A DNA stretch of 64,000 nucleotides from Ruminococcus flavefaciens. Lineage in GTDB: Bacteria > Bacillota > Clostridia > Oscillospirales > Ruminococcaceae. The notes under the pieces are model-generated. The model had not been told where the DNA came from. It ran no database searches and worked only from the letters and a program-made list of their open reading frames with translations. Location of the stretch: assembly GCA_002309635.1 (NCBI GenBank), contig DBXO01000011.1, positions 91,787 through 155,786 of the forward strand, given 5' to 3'. The position numbers were made by a program, and so were the translations under genes. Positions 8,737 to 17,259 of this stretch are shown piece after piece. Positions within the stretch are counted from its first letter, which is position 1. Every line of letters starts with the position of its first letter.

Positions 8737-9399
8737 ATGAGAATTCGACACAAACCATGGGCAAAGCCCGAGCTGGAGGCTTGTCCCTTTTACATACATG
8801 AACCCCAGAAGCAGATAGGTCACTGGAGAGAGCTCTTCCCCGCCCCGGCCAAGCCCCTCTATGTGGAGCTTGGCTGCGGAAAGGGCGGCTTCATATCGCA
8901 GGCTGCTCCCGCTCACCCCGAGGTGAACTTCATAGCTATGGATATCAAGAATGAAATGCTCGTCCTCGCTAAGCGCAAGCTTGAAGCTGCCTATGAGGAA
9001 AAGGGAGCTTCTCCCGACAATGTCCGCATAGCTATACAGAATATCGAGCGCCTTGAACTTGCATGGGACGAGAACGACCGCGCTGACCGCATATACATCA
9101 ACTTCTGCAATCCGTGGCCGAAAGCCAAGCACAAGAAACGCCGTCTCACCCACACCCGTCAGCTTGTGAACTATAAGAAGTTCCTCCGCGGTGAGCTGTG
9201 GTTCAAGACCGACGACGACGAGCTCTTTGAGGAGTCCTTCGAGTACTTCCGGGAGGCAGGTTTCAGGATAAAGTACAAAACCTATGACCTCCACACGGAA
9301 AGCCCATACGAAAACTTTGTAACAGAGCATGAAAAGATGTTCTCCGATGAGGGAAAGAAGATAAAATTCCTCATTGCAGAGCCCATAAGGGAGGAATAA
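8737..9399 (+). CDS. trmB: tRNA (guanine-N7-)-methyltransferase
   Basis: Methylates N7 of G46 in the tRNA variable loop using S-adenosylmethionine. The 220 residues carry the SAM-binding motif VELGCGKGGFISQAA, FIAMDIKNEML, and the family-specific INFCNPWPKAKHKKRRLTH (usually DPWPKxRHxKRRL) with ELWFKTDDDELFE. The aspartate before PWP is asparagine here; otherwise the match is full length. The start has CGGAGG at 8 bases. The stop is two bases before the next small gene. Confidence 0.95.
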   Translation: MRIRHKPWAKPELEACPFYIHEPQKQIGHWRELFPAPAKPLYVELGCGKGGFISQAAPAHPEVNFIAMDIKNEMLVLAKRKLEAAYEEKGASPDNVRIAIQNIERLELAWDENDRADRIYINFCNPWPKAKHKKRRLTHTRQLVNYKKFLRGELWFKTDDDELFEESFEYFREAGFRIKYKTYDLHTESPYENFVTEHEKMFSDEGKKIKFLIAEPIREE

Positions 9400-9401
9400 T
9401 A

Positions 9402-9611
9402 ATGGAATTCAAAAAGGATTTCCACGGCATACATATCGAGGGCGGCTCGGTAAAGGCCGCAGGCAAGGGCAATCTTGCCGTTTCTGAGGATGTTCCTCAG
9501 AATATCCGTACAAAGATCGACCCCGGAACAGTTGCCAAAACTGCCGCAAAGGCTGCCGCTCTTACAGGACTTGTGCTGCTCAGGCATAAAACGAAAAAGA
9601 AGCGCAAATGA
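9402..9611 (+). CDS. Small hypothetical protein
   Basis: 69 residues, not recognised. The N-terminal part is polar (HIEGGSVKAAGKGNLAV). It ends with an Ala-rich, possibly membrane-associated stretch (AKTAAKAAALTGLVLLRH) and a basic tail KTKKKRK. The start codon is two bases after the trmB stop and AGGGAGG lies at good spacing, so it is probably translated with trmB. Confidence 0.65.
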   Translation: MEFKKDFHGIHIEGGSVKAAGKGNLAVSEDVPQNIRTKIDPGTVAKTAAKAAALTGLVLLRHKTKKKRK

Positions 9612-9666
9612 AATGACAGATAGATTTTTGAACCGTTTCAAGGAAATGAACGGAACATATATGTAA

Positions 9667-9721
9667 TGAGATACCCGATTGCATATTCCACACCTGAAGG
9701 TGTGAAATATGCAGGATCTCA
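9667..9721. repeat. Long hairpin in trmB-ddh spacer
   Basis: Arms GCATATTCCACACCT and AGGTGTGAAATATGC (one mismatch) are flanked by outer TGAGAT and ATCTCA. No T run follows on either strand, so it is not a standard terminator. The rest of the 290-base spacer holds only the ddh promoter and a 17-codon frame without a ribosome binding site. Confidence 0.6.
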
Positions 9722-9818
9722 TAACCTGTTTATCACAATCTGCAGAGATATGATTGTACCTGATGTTCAGATTCCGGAAGAAATATTACATTAATCAGAT
9801 TAAATTTTGATTTAAAGC

Positions 9819-9847
9819 TTTACAACGAAAAAAAAAGGTGCTATAAT
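9819..9847 (+). promoter_or_regulatory. ddh promoter
   Basis: TTTACA, 17 bases (including a run of nine A), TATAAT. Confidence 0.8.
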
Positions 9848-9902
9848 GTTTTTAGGCTGTGTTCAATGGCGAGCATGGCAATTACAAAGGAGGTATTTCC
9901 AC

Positions 9903-10892
9903 ATGGAAAAAGTCAGAATAGGTATATCGGGCTACGGCAATCTCGGAAGAGGCGTTGAGCTTGCGATAAGACAGAACGATGATATGGAGCTCGCAGGCAT
10001 TTTCACACGCCGCGATCCCTCAACAGTCAAGCCCCTTACAGCAGGCGCCAAGGTATACAAAATAGATGACGCCGAGAAAATGAAAGATGATATCGATGTT
10101 ATGATAATCTGCGGCGGAAGCGCTACAGACCTTCCCAAGCAGACTCCCGCTATGGCTAAGTTATTCAACGTTATCGACAGCTTTGATACTCACGCAAGGA
10201 TACCCGAGCATTTCGCTAACGTTGACAAGGCAGCAAAGGAAAGCGGTCACCTTGCTTTCATCTCACTGGGCTGGGATCCGGGTCTCTTTTCACTCAACAG
10301 ACTTTATGCAGAGTCCATTCTCCCCAACGGCAAGAGCTACACATTCTGGGGCAAGGGCGTAAGTCAGGGTCACTCAGACGCTATCCGCCGCGTTGAGGGC
10401 GTTAAGAAGGGTATACAGTACACTATCCCGATAGAGGCTGCTATGGACGCTGTCCGCAGCGGCAGTCAGCCCGAGCTCACTACCCGTCAGAAGCACAAGA
10501 GAGAGTGCTGGATCGTTGCCGAGGAGGGCGCTGACCGCGCTAAGATCGAGCATGATATCAAGACTATGAAGAACTACTTCGACGAGTATGATACCACAGT
10601 AAACTTCATCAGCGAAGAGGAGTTCAACGCCAAGCACACTCAAATGCCTCACGGCGGCTTCGTTATGAGAAGCGGTCTCACAGGCGACGGCGAGAAGACT
10701 CATCAGATGATAGAGTACTCACTCAAGCTTGATTCAAACCCCGAGTTCACTGCAAGCGTTCTCATCTGCTATGCAAGAGCTCTTGCAAGACTTAAGGCAG
10801 AGGGCGCTACAGGCTGCAAGACAGCTTTCGATATCGCTCCCGCTTATCTTTCAAAGCTCAGCGGCGAGGAACTGAGAGCTTCCATGCTTTAA
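9903..10892 (+). CDS. ddh: meso-Diaminopimelate dehydrogenase
   Basis: NADPH-dependent enzyme forming meso-2,6-diaminopimelate directly from tetrahydrodipicolinate and ammonia, supplying cell-wall cross-links and lysine. The 329 residues start with RIGISGYGNLGRGVELAI (Rossmann motif) and continue with the family blocks SFDTHARIPEH, ISLGWDPGLFSLNRLY, FWGKGVSQGHSDAIRRVEGV and MPHGGFVMRSG. I chose ATG 9903 because AAAGGAGG lies just upstream; the frame opens earlier at 9846 with no support. Own promoter and terminator, so monocistronic. Confidence 0.96.
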   Translation: MEKVRIGISGYGNLGRGVELAIRQNDDMELAGIFTRRDPSTVKPLTAGAKVYKIDDAEKMKDDIDVMIICGGSATDLPKQTPAMAKLFNVIDSFDTHARIPEHFANVDKAAKESGHLAFISLGWDPGLFSLNRLYAESILPNGKSYTFWGKGVSQGHSDAIRRVEGVKKGIQYTIPIEAAMDAVRSGSQPELTTRQKHKRECWIVAEEGADRAKIEHDIKTMKNYFDEYDTTVNFISEEEFNAKHTQMPHGGFVMRSGLTGDGEKTHQMIEYSLKLDSNPEFTASVLICYARALARLKAEGATGCKTAFDIAPAYLSKLSGEELRASML

Positions 10893-10903
10893 TAGTTTGT
10901 CAA

Positions 10904-10936
10904 CTCCCGAAGAAGCATCTTCTTCGGGAGTTTCTT
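10904..10936 (+). terminator. ddh terminator
   Basis: ACTCCCGAAGAAG-CAT-CTTCTTCGGGAGT followed by TTCTT, directly after the ddh stop. Confidence 0.88.
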
Positions 10937-11053
10937 GGTTATCAGCGGTTAGTCCGCGGCGACCGCAATAACGGTCAAAGGCTGCGCTGTGTGCAGTTGG
11001 TACAATTAGCAGTAAATTTCTCTGTGTATTTTGTGAGTTTTGCTTTGGATTTA

Positions 11054-11082
11054 TTGACATTCAAGGCTTTTAGTGGTACAAT
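11054..11082 (+). promoter_or_regulatory. Promoter of LRR protein gene
   Basis: TTGACA, 17 bases, TACAAT; the gene start is 35 bases further on. The preceding 110 bases after the ddh terminator show no gene. Confidence 0.82.
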
Positions 11083-11117
11083 TATTATATAAAATATGAC
11101 ATATTAGGGGGATAATT

Positions 11118-12260
11118 ATGGCACTTACAAATGCGATCTGCACTAACTGCGGCAAAACAGTCGAAGTCGATAAAAACAAGGACGCTTGGGTATGTCCTCA
11201 CTGCAGCACTCCTTTTATTGTCAGCAAGGCTGTCAATAAGTACAAGTCACAGCACAAGGAAGTGGCTAAGAAGGTAAAGGCTGTAAAAAAGCAGAGCTCC
11301 GATTTTGTAGTGGAGAACGGCGTCCTCACCGCTTACAAGGGAAGCTCAGAGGAGGTCACTATTCCGGCGGAAGTACGCAAAATAGCCAACCACGTTTTTG
11401 AAAACAATACAACCCTTAAGCACGTCACATTCCACGACAAGCTGGAAATAATCGGAGGCTATGCCTTCAGAGGCTGTACAGCCCTTGAGGAGGTCAATTT
11501 CCCGGACAGTATAGTTTCTATCGACATATGGGCTTTCAGAGGCTGTTCGAGCCTTAAGAGAGTCGTTCTTCCTCCTCATCTCCACAGTATCTCAGACGCA
11601 TTGTTCGCCGACTGTACCGGGCTTGTCTCTGTTGAGCTCTGCGAGCCCATAGGAGAAATAGGCGCTTTTGCCTTTTCGGGCTGCAGGAACCTGACAGAAA
11701 TTGAGATCACAAAATATGTCTCGCAGATTGGCAAGTATGCCTTTTCAGGCTGCGAAAAACTTGAAAAGATAAACATTCCCGAGGGAGTTTCCCATATCCA
11801 GGAATGTACCTTTGCCAACTGCACCGCCCTCTCTGTAGTGGGTATTCCCAAAACTATCAAGAACATCGGCGCTTCTGCTTTCCAGAACTGCGTATCCCTG
11901 AAAAATGTGGAGATACCCGCAGGCGTTCTGAGCGTTGACGGTTTCAGCGGCTGTACGGGACTGAGAGCTGTCGAGATACCAGCAGGCACCACCTCTGTGG
12001 GTGATTTCAGCGGCTGTGAAAACCTCGAGAGCATACGTATCCCTGCTTCCGTGAAAAAGATATCAGGAGGTTTCAACAACTGCCCGAACCTTCTTACCAT
12101 CAACTGGCCGAACCTCGCCGATAACGCTTCAAGCTTCCCCGCTTACTACGAAACTGTGCTTGCCAGCCGCAAGACCGCAGGCAAATGCGTATACTGCGGC
12201 GGAGACTTCAAGCTGATCTCAAAGGTGTGCAAGGTCTGCGGAAAGAAAAAAGACTATTGA
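11118..12260 (+). CDS. BspA-type leucine-rich repeat protein with terminal zinc ribbons
   Basis: 380 residues without signal peptide or membrane segment. Residues 7-40 form a zinc ribbon (CTNCGK...WVCPHCS). Residues about 65-345 are tandem LRR_5 repeats of the pattern IG.YAFSGC..L..I.IP..V. The last 30 residues form a second zinc ribbon (CVYCGG...CKVCGKKK). The family is widespread in gut Firmicutes and usually extracellular; this one looks cytoplasmic. Role unknown, plausibly a protein-binding scaffold. The ribosome binding site is TTAGGGGG. Confidence 0.85.
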   Translation: MALTNAICTNCGKTVEVDKNKDAWVCPHCSTPFIVSKAVNKYKSQHKEVAKKVKAVKKQSSDFVVENGVLTAYKGSSEEVTIPAEVRKIANHVFENNTTLKHVTFHDKLEIIGGYAFRGCTALEEVNFPDSIVSIDIWAFRGCSSLKRVVLPPHLHSISDALFADCTGLVSVELCEPIGEIGAFAFSGCRNLTEIEITKYVSQIGKYAFSGCEKLEKINIPEGVSHIQECTFANCTALSVVGIPKTIKNIGASAFQNCVSLKNVEIPAGVLSVDGFSGCTGLRAVEIPAGTTSVGDFSGCENLESIRIPASVKKISGGFNNCPNLLTINWPNLADNASSFPAYYETVLASRKTAGKCVYCGGDFKLISKVCKVCGKKKDY

Positions 12261-12285
12261 CGAAATCGGGTTTTAGAGCTATAAT
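12257..12285 (+). promoter_or_regulatory. Promoter of lipoprotein gene
   Basis: TTGACG, 17 bases, TATAAT. The -35 box overlaps the stop codon of the LRR gene. Confidence 0.8.
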
Positions 12286-12316
12286 ATATTGTATTATGTA
12301 ATATAAGGAGAATCTC

Positions 12317-13156
12317 ATGAAGCTCTTGACCCGCATCATCACTTTGATCTCAGCAGTTCTTATCACTGCCGCAGCCTGGAGCTGCGATAATAAAAAACCT
12401 GCGTCAGGCAGCGTCACCAGTAACAGCGTGACAACCTCCGCAGAAAAAACCACATCCGGAGCGACAGAGGGCACAACGGTCACTGCTGCGGCAAAGGCTG
12501 CACAGACTACGGACAGCACAACTGTATCCGTGACTGATTCTTCGGTGACCGACACTGCCGATACTACTGCCGTTCAGACAACAGAAACTGCCACAGCGAC
12601 GACTGCCGCCGCTGACAAAAAAGCGGACGAGGCTCCGAAAACGGGCTTCGATACCTGCTTTGACGCAGCGCGTGCCTACTATGACGCATACCTCCGCGGC
12701 GACCCCAATGCAGTATACGATATGTTCTGCAAGGAAGAGATCGAGGGGCTGCATGCCTACTTCGACACTGAACAGCCGGAAATGCTGGAGGGTAAAAACG
12801 CTCAGGTAATGTTCAAGCGTTCCAAGGTCATAAGCGCTGTAAACGATTCCATCAAAAGAATACATTCGATAATGACTGAAAAGTCTAACGTTCCGCCCGA
12901 ACAGTGGACTACTACACTTACTGAGCAGACACTTAAGCCTACAGGCGAAAACGAATTAAAGGACTTCAATAAAAAACTCGGCACAAGCTTCACGAATGCT
13001 TCGGACTGCGGATACGTATACTACAATGACGGCAGCGAGGAACATTCCTTTCTCGGAAATGGCTGCGGATTTGTAGAGTTAAACGGAAGATGGTATCTTT
13101 CATATTCCACAGTTATGAATGCCGAGCTCCTTACCTATATGGATATCTTCAGATGA
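12317..13156 (+). CDS. Thr-rich-linker lipoprotein, function unknown
   Basis: 279 residues. A signal peptide (MKLLTRIITLISAVLITAAAWS) is followed by Cys23, a plausible lipidation site though W-S-C is not an ideal lipobox. Residues about 30-110 are a Thr/Ser/Ala-rich linker. The C-terminal 165 residues form a globular domain beginning FDAARAYYDAYLRGDPNAVYDMFC and ending ELNGRWYLSYSTV. That ending loosely resembles the extracellular domains at 53741 and 55847, a shape reminiscent of NTF2-like folds. Expected on the outer face of the membrane. Confidence 0.8.
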   Translation: MKLLTRIITLISAVLITAAAWSCDNKKPASGSVTSNSVTTSAEKTTSGATEGTTVTAAAKAAQTTDSTTVSVTDSSVTDTADTTAVQTTETATATTAAADKKADEAPKTGFDTCFDAARAYYDAYLRGDPNAVYDMFCKEEIEGLHAYFDTEQPEMLEGKNAQVMFKRSKVISAVNDSIKRIHSIMTEKSNVPPEQWTTTLTEQTLKPTGENELKDFNKKLGTSFTNASDCGYVYYNDGSEEHSFLGNGCGFVELNGRWYLSYSTVMNAELLTYMDIFR

Positions 13157-13183
13157 AAGGGGCGGTAAATACCGCCCCTTTTC
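13157..13183 (+). terminator. Terminator after lipoprotein gene
   Basis: AAGGGGCGGT-AAAT-ACCGCCCCTTTTCC immediately after the stop codon. Confidence 0.88.
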
Positions 13184-13210
13184 CGCTAAAAAGAGCAAAG
13201 GAGAGTTTTT

Positions 13211-14242
13211 ATGTCAATACTCGGAAAAACAGGTGTTGTTATCACGGGTTTCCTCCTTATTGCAGTTTTAGCCACAGAAATAGTCGGTCTTGCGGCAAAT
13301 CTGATATTTGCCCCTTTTTTTGGCATGAGAGTCACTACTATCTCATTTTTCGGACTGGAATTCACAATTTCAGACAACAAATGGACCAGAACCTTTCACA
13401 AGCTGAGTCCGATCATACAGCAGGACGTGCGTTTTGACAGCCGCAAGCCTGTTGAGAGCTTCAGCGACAGAAAAGCCGATATGCTCCAGCTCGTAAATAT
13501 AGCTGCAAAATTTGCAGCTGCAGCTGTCATATGCTTTACAGTGCGGGGGCTGTTCACAAAGCCAGGGCCGCTCAGTCCCCCCGAGCTCCTCATTGCCGCA
13601 TTTGCAGCAGGAATGATGTTCCACGCCTTCTTCGCACTCGGTATATACCTTTATACCAATTTCGTACTTATGAAGCGCCTCGGCGGCTACATAAACTCAA
13701 TAATGAAAAGGCTCAGGAACGGCGAAAGCTACGCCTCACTGGATATGCAGCCCTATGAAAAGCTTGGCTACGACAGGTCAACAAAGTCCGAGAGGCTGCT
13801 GTACTATCAGCTTTATATGGGCTACCTTGCCGCTGTGGGCAATTACGACGGCATGCGGGGGCCCTCATATCAGGCAATGCGCTCCCTCATAGGCAGGGAA
13901 TACTTCGTACAGGATACGGGAAGCTATTACTGGCTGATATTCTTCTTCTCGGAGATAGAGCCCAATGCTCCCCTGACGGACCTGCTCCTGAAAAGGCTCG
14001 GGGACGTCATAAACAGCGACAGCGACGCAAATGCAAAGCGCGTACTCGCTTACTACTTCTACAATATCAGACGTGATTTCACCAGCGCACAGAAAATGGT
14101 GGACGAAGGGTTCAAGGCTCTCGATTCAGATTCCGGACTTGCTACCGAAAGAGAGCTTGAAAGACAGCTGCTCAGCGACCTCAACGAGCGCCTGCAGCTT
14201 CTCAATACTCCCCTGAAGCCCTCTCTCGTGCATCAGAACTGA
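13211..14242 (+). CDS. Membrane protein with soluble C-terminal helical domain
   Basis: 343 residues, not recognised. There are hydrophobic segments at about residues 8-40 and two more between about 95 and 155 (IAAKFAAAAVICFTVRGLF, LIAAFAAGMMFHAFFALGIYLYTNF). These are followed by about 180 residues of soluble, probably alpha-helical sequence with TPR-like spacing (YYQLYMGYLAAVGNYDGMRG, ANAKRVLAYYFYNIRRDFTSAQKMVDEG). The ribosome binding site is AAAGGAG. It precedes the Sel1 gene by 35 bases and may be co-transcribed, which would pair two helical-repeat proteins. Confidence 0.75.
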   Translation: MSILGKTGVVITGFLLIAVLATEIVGLAANLIFAPFFGMRVTTISFFGLEFTISDNKWTRTFHKLSPIIQQDVRFDSRKPVESFSDRKADMLQLVNIAAKFAAAAVICFTVRGLFTKPGPLSPPELLIAAFAAGMMFHAFFALGIYLYTNFVLMKRLGGYINSIMKRLRNGESYASLDMQPYEKLGYDRSTKSERLLYYQLYMGYLAAVGNYDGMRGPSYQAMRSLIGREYFVQDTGSYYWLIFFFSEIEPNAPLTDLLLKRLGDVINSDSDANAKRVLAYYFYNIRRDFTSAQKMVDEGFKALDSDSGLATERELERQLLSDLNERLQLLNTPLKPSLVHQN

Positions 14243-14277
14243 TACATATATTTACCAATACACGGAGGTTCTCCTTT

Positions 14278-15852
14278 ATGGACAACAAATTACTCAACGA
14301 AACATCAGACGCCGTAAAAAAAGTAATAGACCACTTCGGCATTGACATACTTTCAGACCACAAGAAATTCTGTTCGGCATTTTCGGATTTTGCTCCGAAG
14401 CTCTCAAAGGAGAACAAGGCTTTTTTCGTAGCCCTAAGCGAGAATATCGGCACTATCTTTATACGTGAGAACAGCGAAGTCACTGCCGGCAGCAAAAAAG
14501 CCGACGAAGTGGTGCTCCGCGCCGTCACGGAGATAAGCGAATACCTCAATGACGAAAAAGCCGAACTCATAGCAAACAGTATTGCAATTTCCCTCGGCTG
14601 GGAACTGAGCAGCCGCAGCGAAAGCTCCCCCCCTCAGGGAAACAGCATTCACACTTCGGGAAGCACGGGCACACTCATAGAAAATCTCTTCCGCCGCGCT
14701 GAAAACGGCGACAACGACGCCTGCTTCAACCTCGGCGAGCGCTTCTTCTACGGCAGAAGCGTCAGACAGGACTACTCCAAGGCGGTAAAATGGTACACCC
14801 TTGCAGCTGACCGCGGCGATTGCAGCTCGCAGAAAAAGCTTGCCGACTGCTTCTACCTCGGACAGGGTATAGAACGTAATATAGCCATGGCTGCAAAGTA
14901 CTACGAAATGGCTGCCGAGCAGGGCGACTACGATTCGCAGAAAGCCCTTGTCCGCTGTTATATCACAGGCGGTGCTGGCTTTCCCTCCAACAGAGCAAAG
15001 GCTGACCACTTCTCCGAAAGGTACGGTATCTCCACAAAGGCAGGCACCTCTGACGGGCTCCTGAAAAACGCTCAGTCCGGAGACCCTGAGGCGCAGTTCA
15101 AGCTTGGCAATATGTACCTCAGAGGCGTCGGCATAGAGCTTGACAAAGCAAAGGGTATACACTGGCTCAAACAGGCGGCTCAGCAGGGGCATGCCTCCGC
15201 AAAGTACAACCTCGCCTGCTGCTACCTGTCAGGTATCGGAGTTCCGCAGGACAAGACCACAGCCGTTATGATGTTCAACGAGGCTGCCAGAAGCGGGGAC
15301 CTCGATGCAATGAACAATCTTGCAGGCTGCTGTATGCGAGGTGACGGCACTGCTCCTGATCAGACACTTGCAGCAAAGTATTACAGACAGGCTGCCGAGC
15401 AGGGACACCCAAAGGCGCAGTACAACTACGGGGAATGCCTTTTCAGAGGACTTGGAGTTTCCGCAGATCATGAAGAGGCTGTAAAGTGGTACAGACAGTC
15501 CGCCGAGCAGGGCGACCCAGACGGTCAGTACTCCTACGGCTGGTGCCTCCTTAACGGGGCGGGTATCCCAAAGGATGCCGCCGCAGCAAGGGATATGCTG
15601 GAGCTCGCCGCAAACCAGCACCATACCGACGCTGAAAGAGAGCTTGGCTACTGCTATACCAACGGCACGGGAACATATAAAAACTTTGCCTCTGCCGCCA
15701 GGTACTTCAGCAAGGCAGCAGCTAACGGAGACAAGGAGTCGGCAGAAGCGCTTATCGCCTGCTATAAATACGGCGGTGAATACCTTGCGGCTGATGAAGC
15801 AAAGGCTCATTATTACGCTACACAGTACGGTCTCGATTATTATGCGATATAA
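14278..15852 (+). CDS. Sel1-repeat (SLR) protein
   Basis: 524 residues, cytoplasmic. Residues 1-110 are an unrecognised helical domain. From about residue 135 I count ten Sel1-like repeats of about 36 residues with the pattern A..LG..Y..G.GV..D...A.KWY..AAEQG. Such solenoids bind proteins and often scaffold signalling complexes; the partner here is unknown. The ribosome binding site is CGGAGG. The gene ends at a strong terminator facing the sigma-factor operon. Confidence 0.9.
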   Translation: MDNKLLNETSDAVKKVIDHFGIDILSDHKKFCSAFSDFAPKLSKENKAFFVALSENIGTIFIRENSEVTAGSKKADEVVLRAVTEISEYLNDEKAELIANSIAISLGWELSSRSESSPPQGNSIHTSGSTGTLIENLFRRAENGDNDACFNLGERFFYGRSVRQDYSKAVKWYTLAADRGDCSSQKKLADCFYLGQGIERNIAMAAKYYEMAAEQGDYDSQKALVRCYITGGAGFPSNRAKADHFSERYGISTKAGTSDGLLKNAQSGDPEAQFKLGNMYLRGVGIELDKAKGIHWLKQAAQQGHASAKYNLACCYLSGIGVPQDKTTAVMMFNEAARSGDLDAMNNLAGCCMRGDGTAPDQTLAAKYYRQAAEQGHPKAQYNYGECLFRGLGVSADHEEAVKWYRQSAEQGDPDGQYSYGWCLLNGAGIPKDAAAARDMLELAANQHHTDAERELGYCYTNGTGTYKNFASAARYFSKAAANGDKESAEALIACYKYGGEYLAADEAKAHYYATQYGLDYYAI

Positions 15853-15853
15853 T

Positions 15854-15896
15854 AAATGTCCGCTATAAGTACCACGCTTATAGCGGACATTTTTCT
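15854..15896 (+). terminator. Terminator of Sel1 gene
   Basis: AAATGTCCGCTATAAG and CTTATAGCGGACATTT arms (16 bases) followed by TTCTTT. Confidence 0.9.
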
Positions 15897-15898
15897 TT

Positions 15899-15931
15899 AA
15901 AAGGGAGTGATAAAGCAGATTTATCGCTCCC
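15899..15931 (-). terminator. Terminator of sigma/anti-sigma operon
   Basis: Minus strand GGGAGCGATAAA-TCTGC-TTTATCACTCCC followed by TTTT, 14 bases after the anti-sigma stop. Confidence 0.82.
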
Positions 15932-15944
15932 TCGCTTAGTTGTT

Positions 15945-17246
15945 TTATACTATATCACTTATCTTGTATTCTGGGAAGCCGGGGAAATAGTTTACCTCGT
16001 ACCTGTTCCTTTCGAGGAAGTCCCTTGCCTCAGCCGCTGTCATGGGTGCCTCGGCATCGTCGTTGAATTTATAATTCCAAGCCCTGAAGCTCGTATCGAG
16101 GAGATCCTCATAGTAAAGCTCATATGAAAGCCACAGACCTGTTTCAACGTCCACATCTGCATCTATGCGGCAGTTTATCCACCCACCGAAATCGTATTCG
16201 TAGTTAATCGCAACACTTGCTATCCTTCTGCCGTTTTCAATGCGGTCGCCGGTCACTGTCCACGGCTGCATATTTCTCACTGGCAGAGCATATTCACTTT
16301 TTACACTGTATCCAAGCAAGTCGTCATCAAGATAAATATATTTGAATATCCCGCAATTATTGAAGAATACTCTGTCAGGTATGTTCAGCATTTGCATGAA
16401 CTCATGACTGATATCCTTGATATAGCAGTACTTATTGGCGAATTCTGCATTGGCGCCCATTCCGTTGTTTGCCGATTCCACATAAAGATTATTCAGGTAA
16501 AAAGAATGATAATTACCGCGGAAAGAATCAGCCTTGCCTGAATCCGCTTCTGTACCGTAGAATTCATCACAGTTCATCTCGCCTGTCATTGTGGTATTGT
16601 CTATTTTTACGGTTCCTTTTGATACGTCATAATAAGGGCTGTCCGGACCGCTGAAGTTTGAGGCAAACTTTACTTCAAACTCCGCAGAGAATCTGTCATA
16701 GTAATGTGTTGCGTCAATGCATCTCTGACGAAGAAATTCTCCCGTAAGGCCTGTTGGAACACTGTTAGCTTCTGTAGTCACTGTCTCCGCGGTGACTGTG
16801 TTCGTTGTTCCCGATGACAGCGCGTCATTTGACGTGCTTACTCCTGTTATGTCTGCATATCCGCTTGCGGGAGCTGCTGTGGTGACCGATACTTTGTCAG
16901 CCGCTGCCGTTGTAGTCTCCGTTGTTGCAACGGCCGACATATCAGAACCATTACCTCCGCCGTCATGTATAAGGTTATCGTTCTTCCTAAGCAGATGAGC
17001 TCCGCCTATGATGCCTGCTACGACCAGTACAGCCGCCGCTGCCGCAGAAGCTATATGCGTTATCCTTATCCTTCTGTTGTATTGTTCAACTCCGGAAGCT
17101 ATGTCGGTATACTCGCTGTCGTTCTCGGCGCGCTTCATTGCCTTTGCAAATATCTCGTCCTTCCTTGCAGCCTCCTCCATGAGCTTATCCACGGAAGCCT
17201 TGTCTGCGCTGCGCAGGGTCTCTATTATCTTTTTCCTGTTATTCAT
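15945..17246 (-). CDS. Probable membrane anti-sigma factor / sensor
   Basis: 433 residues. About 60 cytoplasmic residues are rich in charged helices (KKIIETLRSADKASVDKLMEE). One membrane helix lies at about 64-86 (ASAAAAAVLVVAGIIGGAHLL). A Thr/Ala-rich linker spans about 95-165, followed by an ectodomain of about 265 residues (FYLNNLYVES, WINCRIDADVDVETGLWLSYELYYED). There is no H...CxxC zinc anti-sigma motif. The call rests on its position, 13 bases behind an ECF sigma gene, and its one-helix topology. The ectodomain may sense an external ligand; its family is unknown to me. Confidence 0.75.
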   Translation of the reverse strand: MNNRKKIIETLRSADKASVDKLMEEAARKDEIFAKAMKRAENDSEYTDIASGVEQYNRRIRITHIASAAAAAVLVVAGIIGGAHLLRKNDNLIHDGGGNGSDMSAVATTETTTAAADKVSVTTAAPASGYADITGVSTSNDALSSGTTNTVTAETVTTEANSVPTGLTGEFLRQRCIDATHYYDRFSAEFEVKFASNFSGPDSPYYDVSKGTVKIDNTTMTGEMNCDEFYGTEADSGKADSFRGNYHSFYLNNLYVESANNGMGANAEFANKYCYIKDISHEFMQMLNIPDRVFFNNCGIFKYIYLDDDLLGYSVKSEYALPVRNMQPWTVTGDRIENGRRIASVAINYEYDFGGWINCRIDADVDVETGLWLSYELYYEDLLDTSFRAWNYKFNDDAEAPMTAAEARDFLERNRYEVNYFPGFPEYKISDIV

Positions 17247-17259
17247 ATTTGTTCCTCCT

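Noticed and set aside
9614..9667. 17-codon frame after the small hypothetical gene
   Set aside because: No ribosome binding site; length and composition are not distinguishable from chance.
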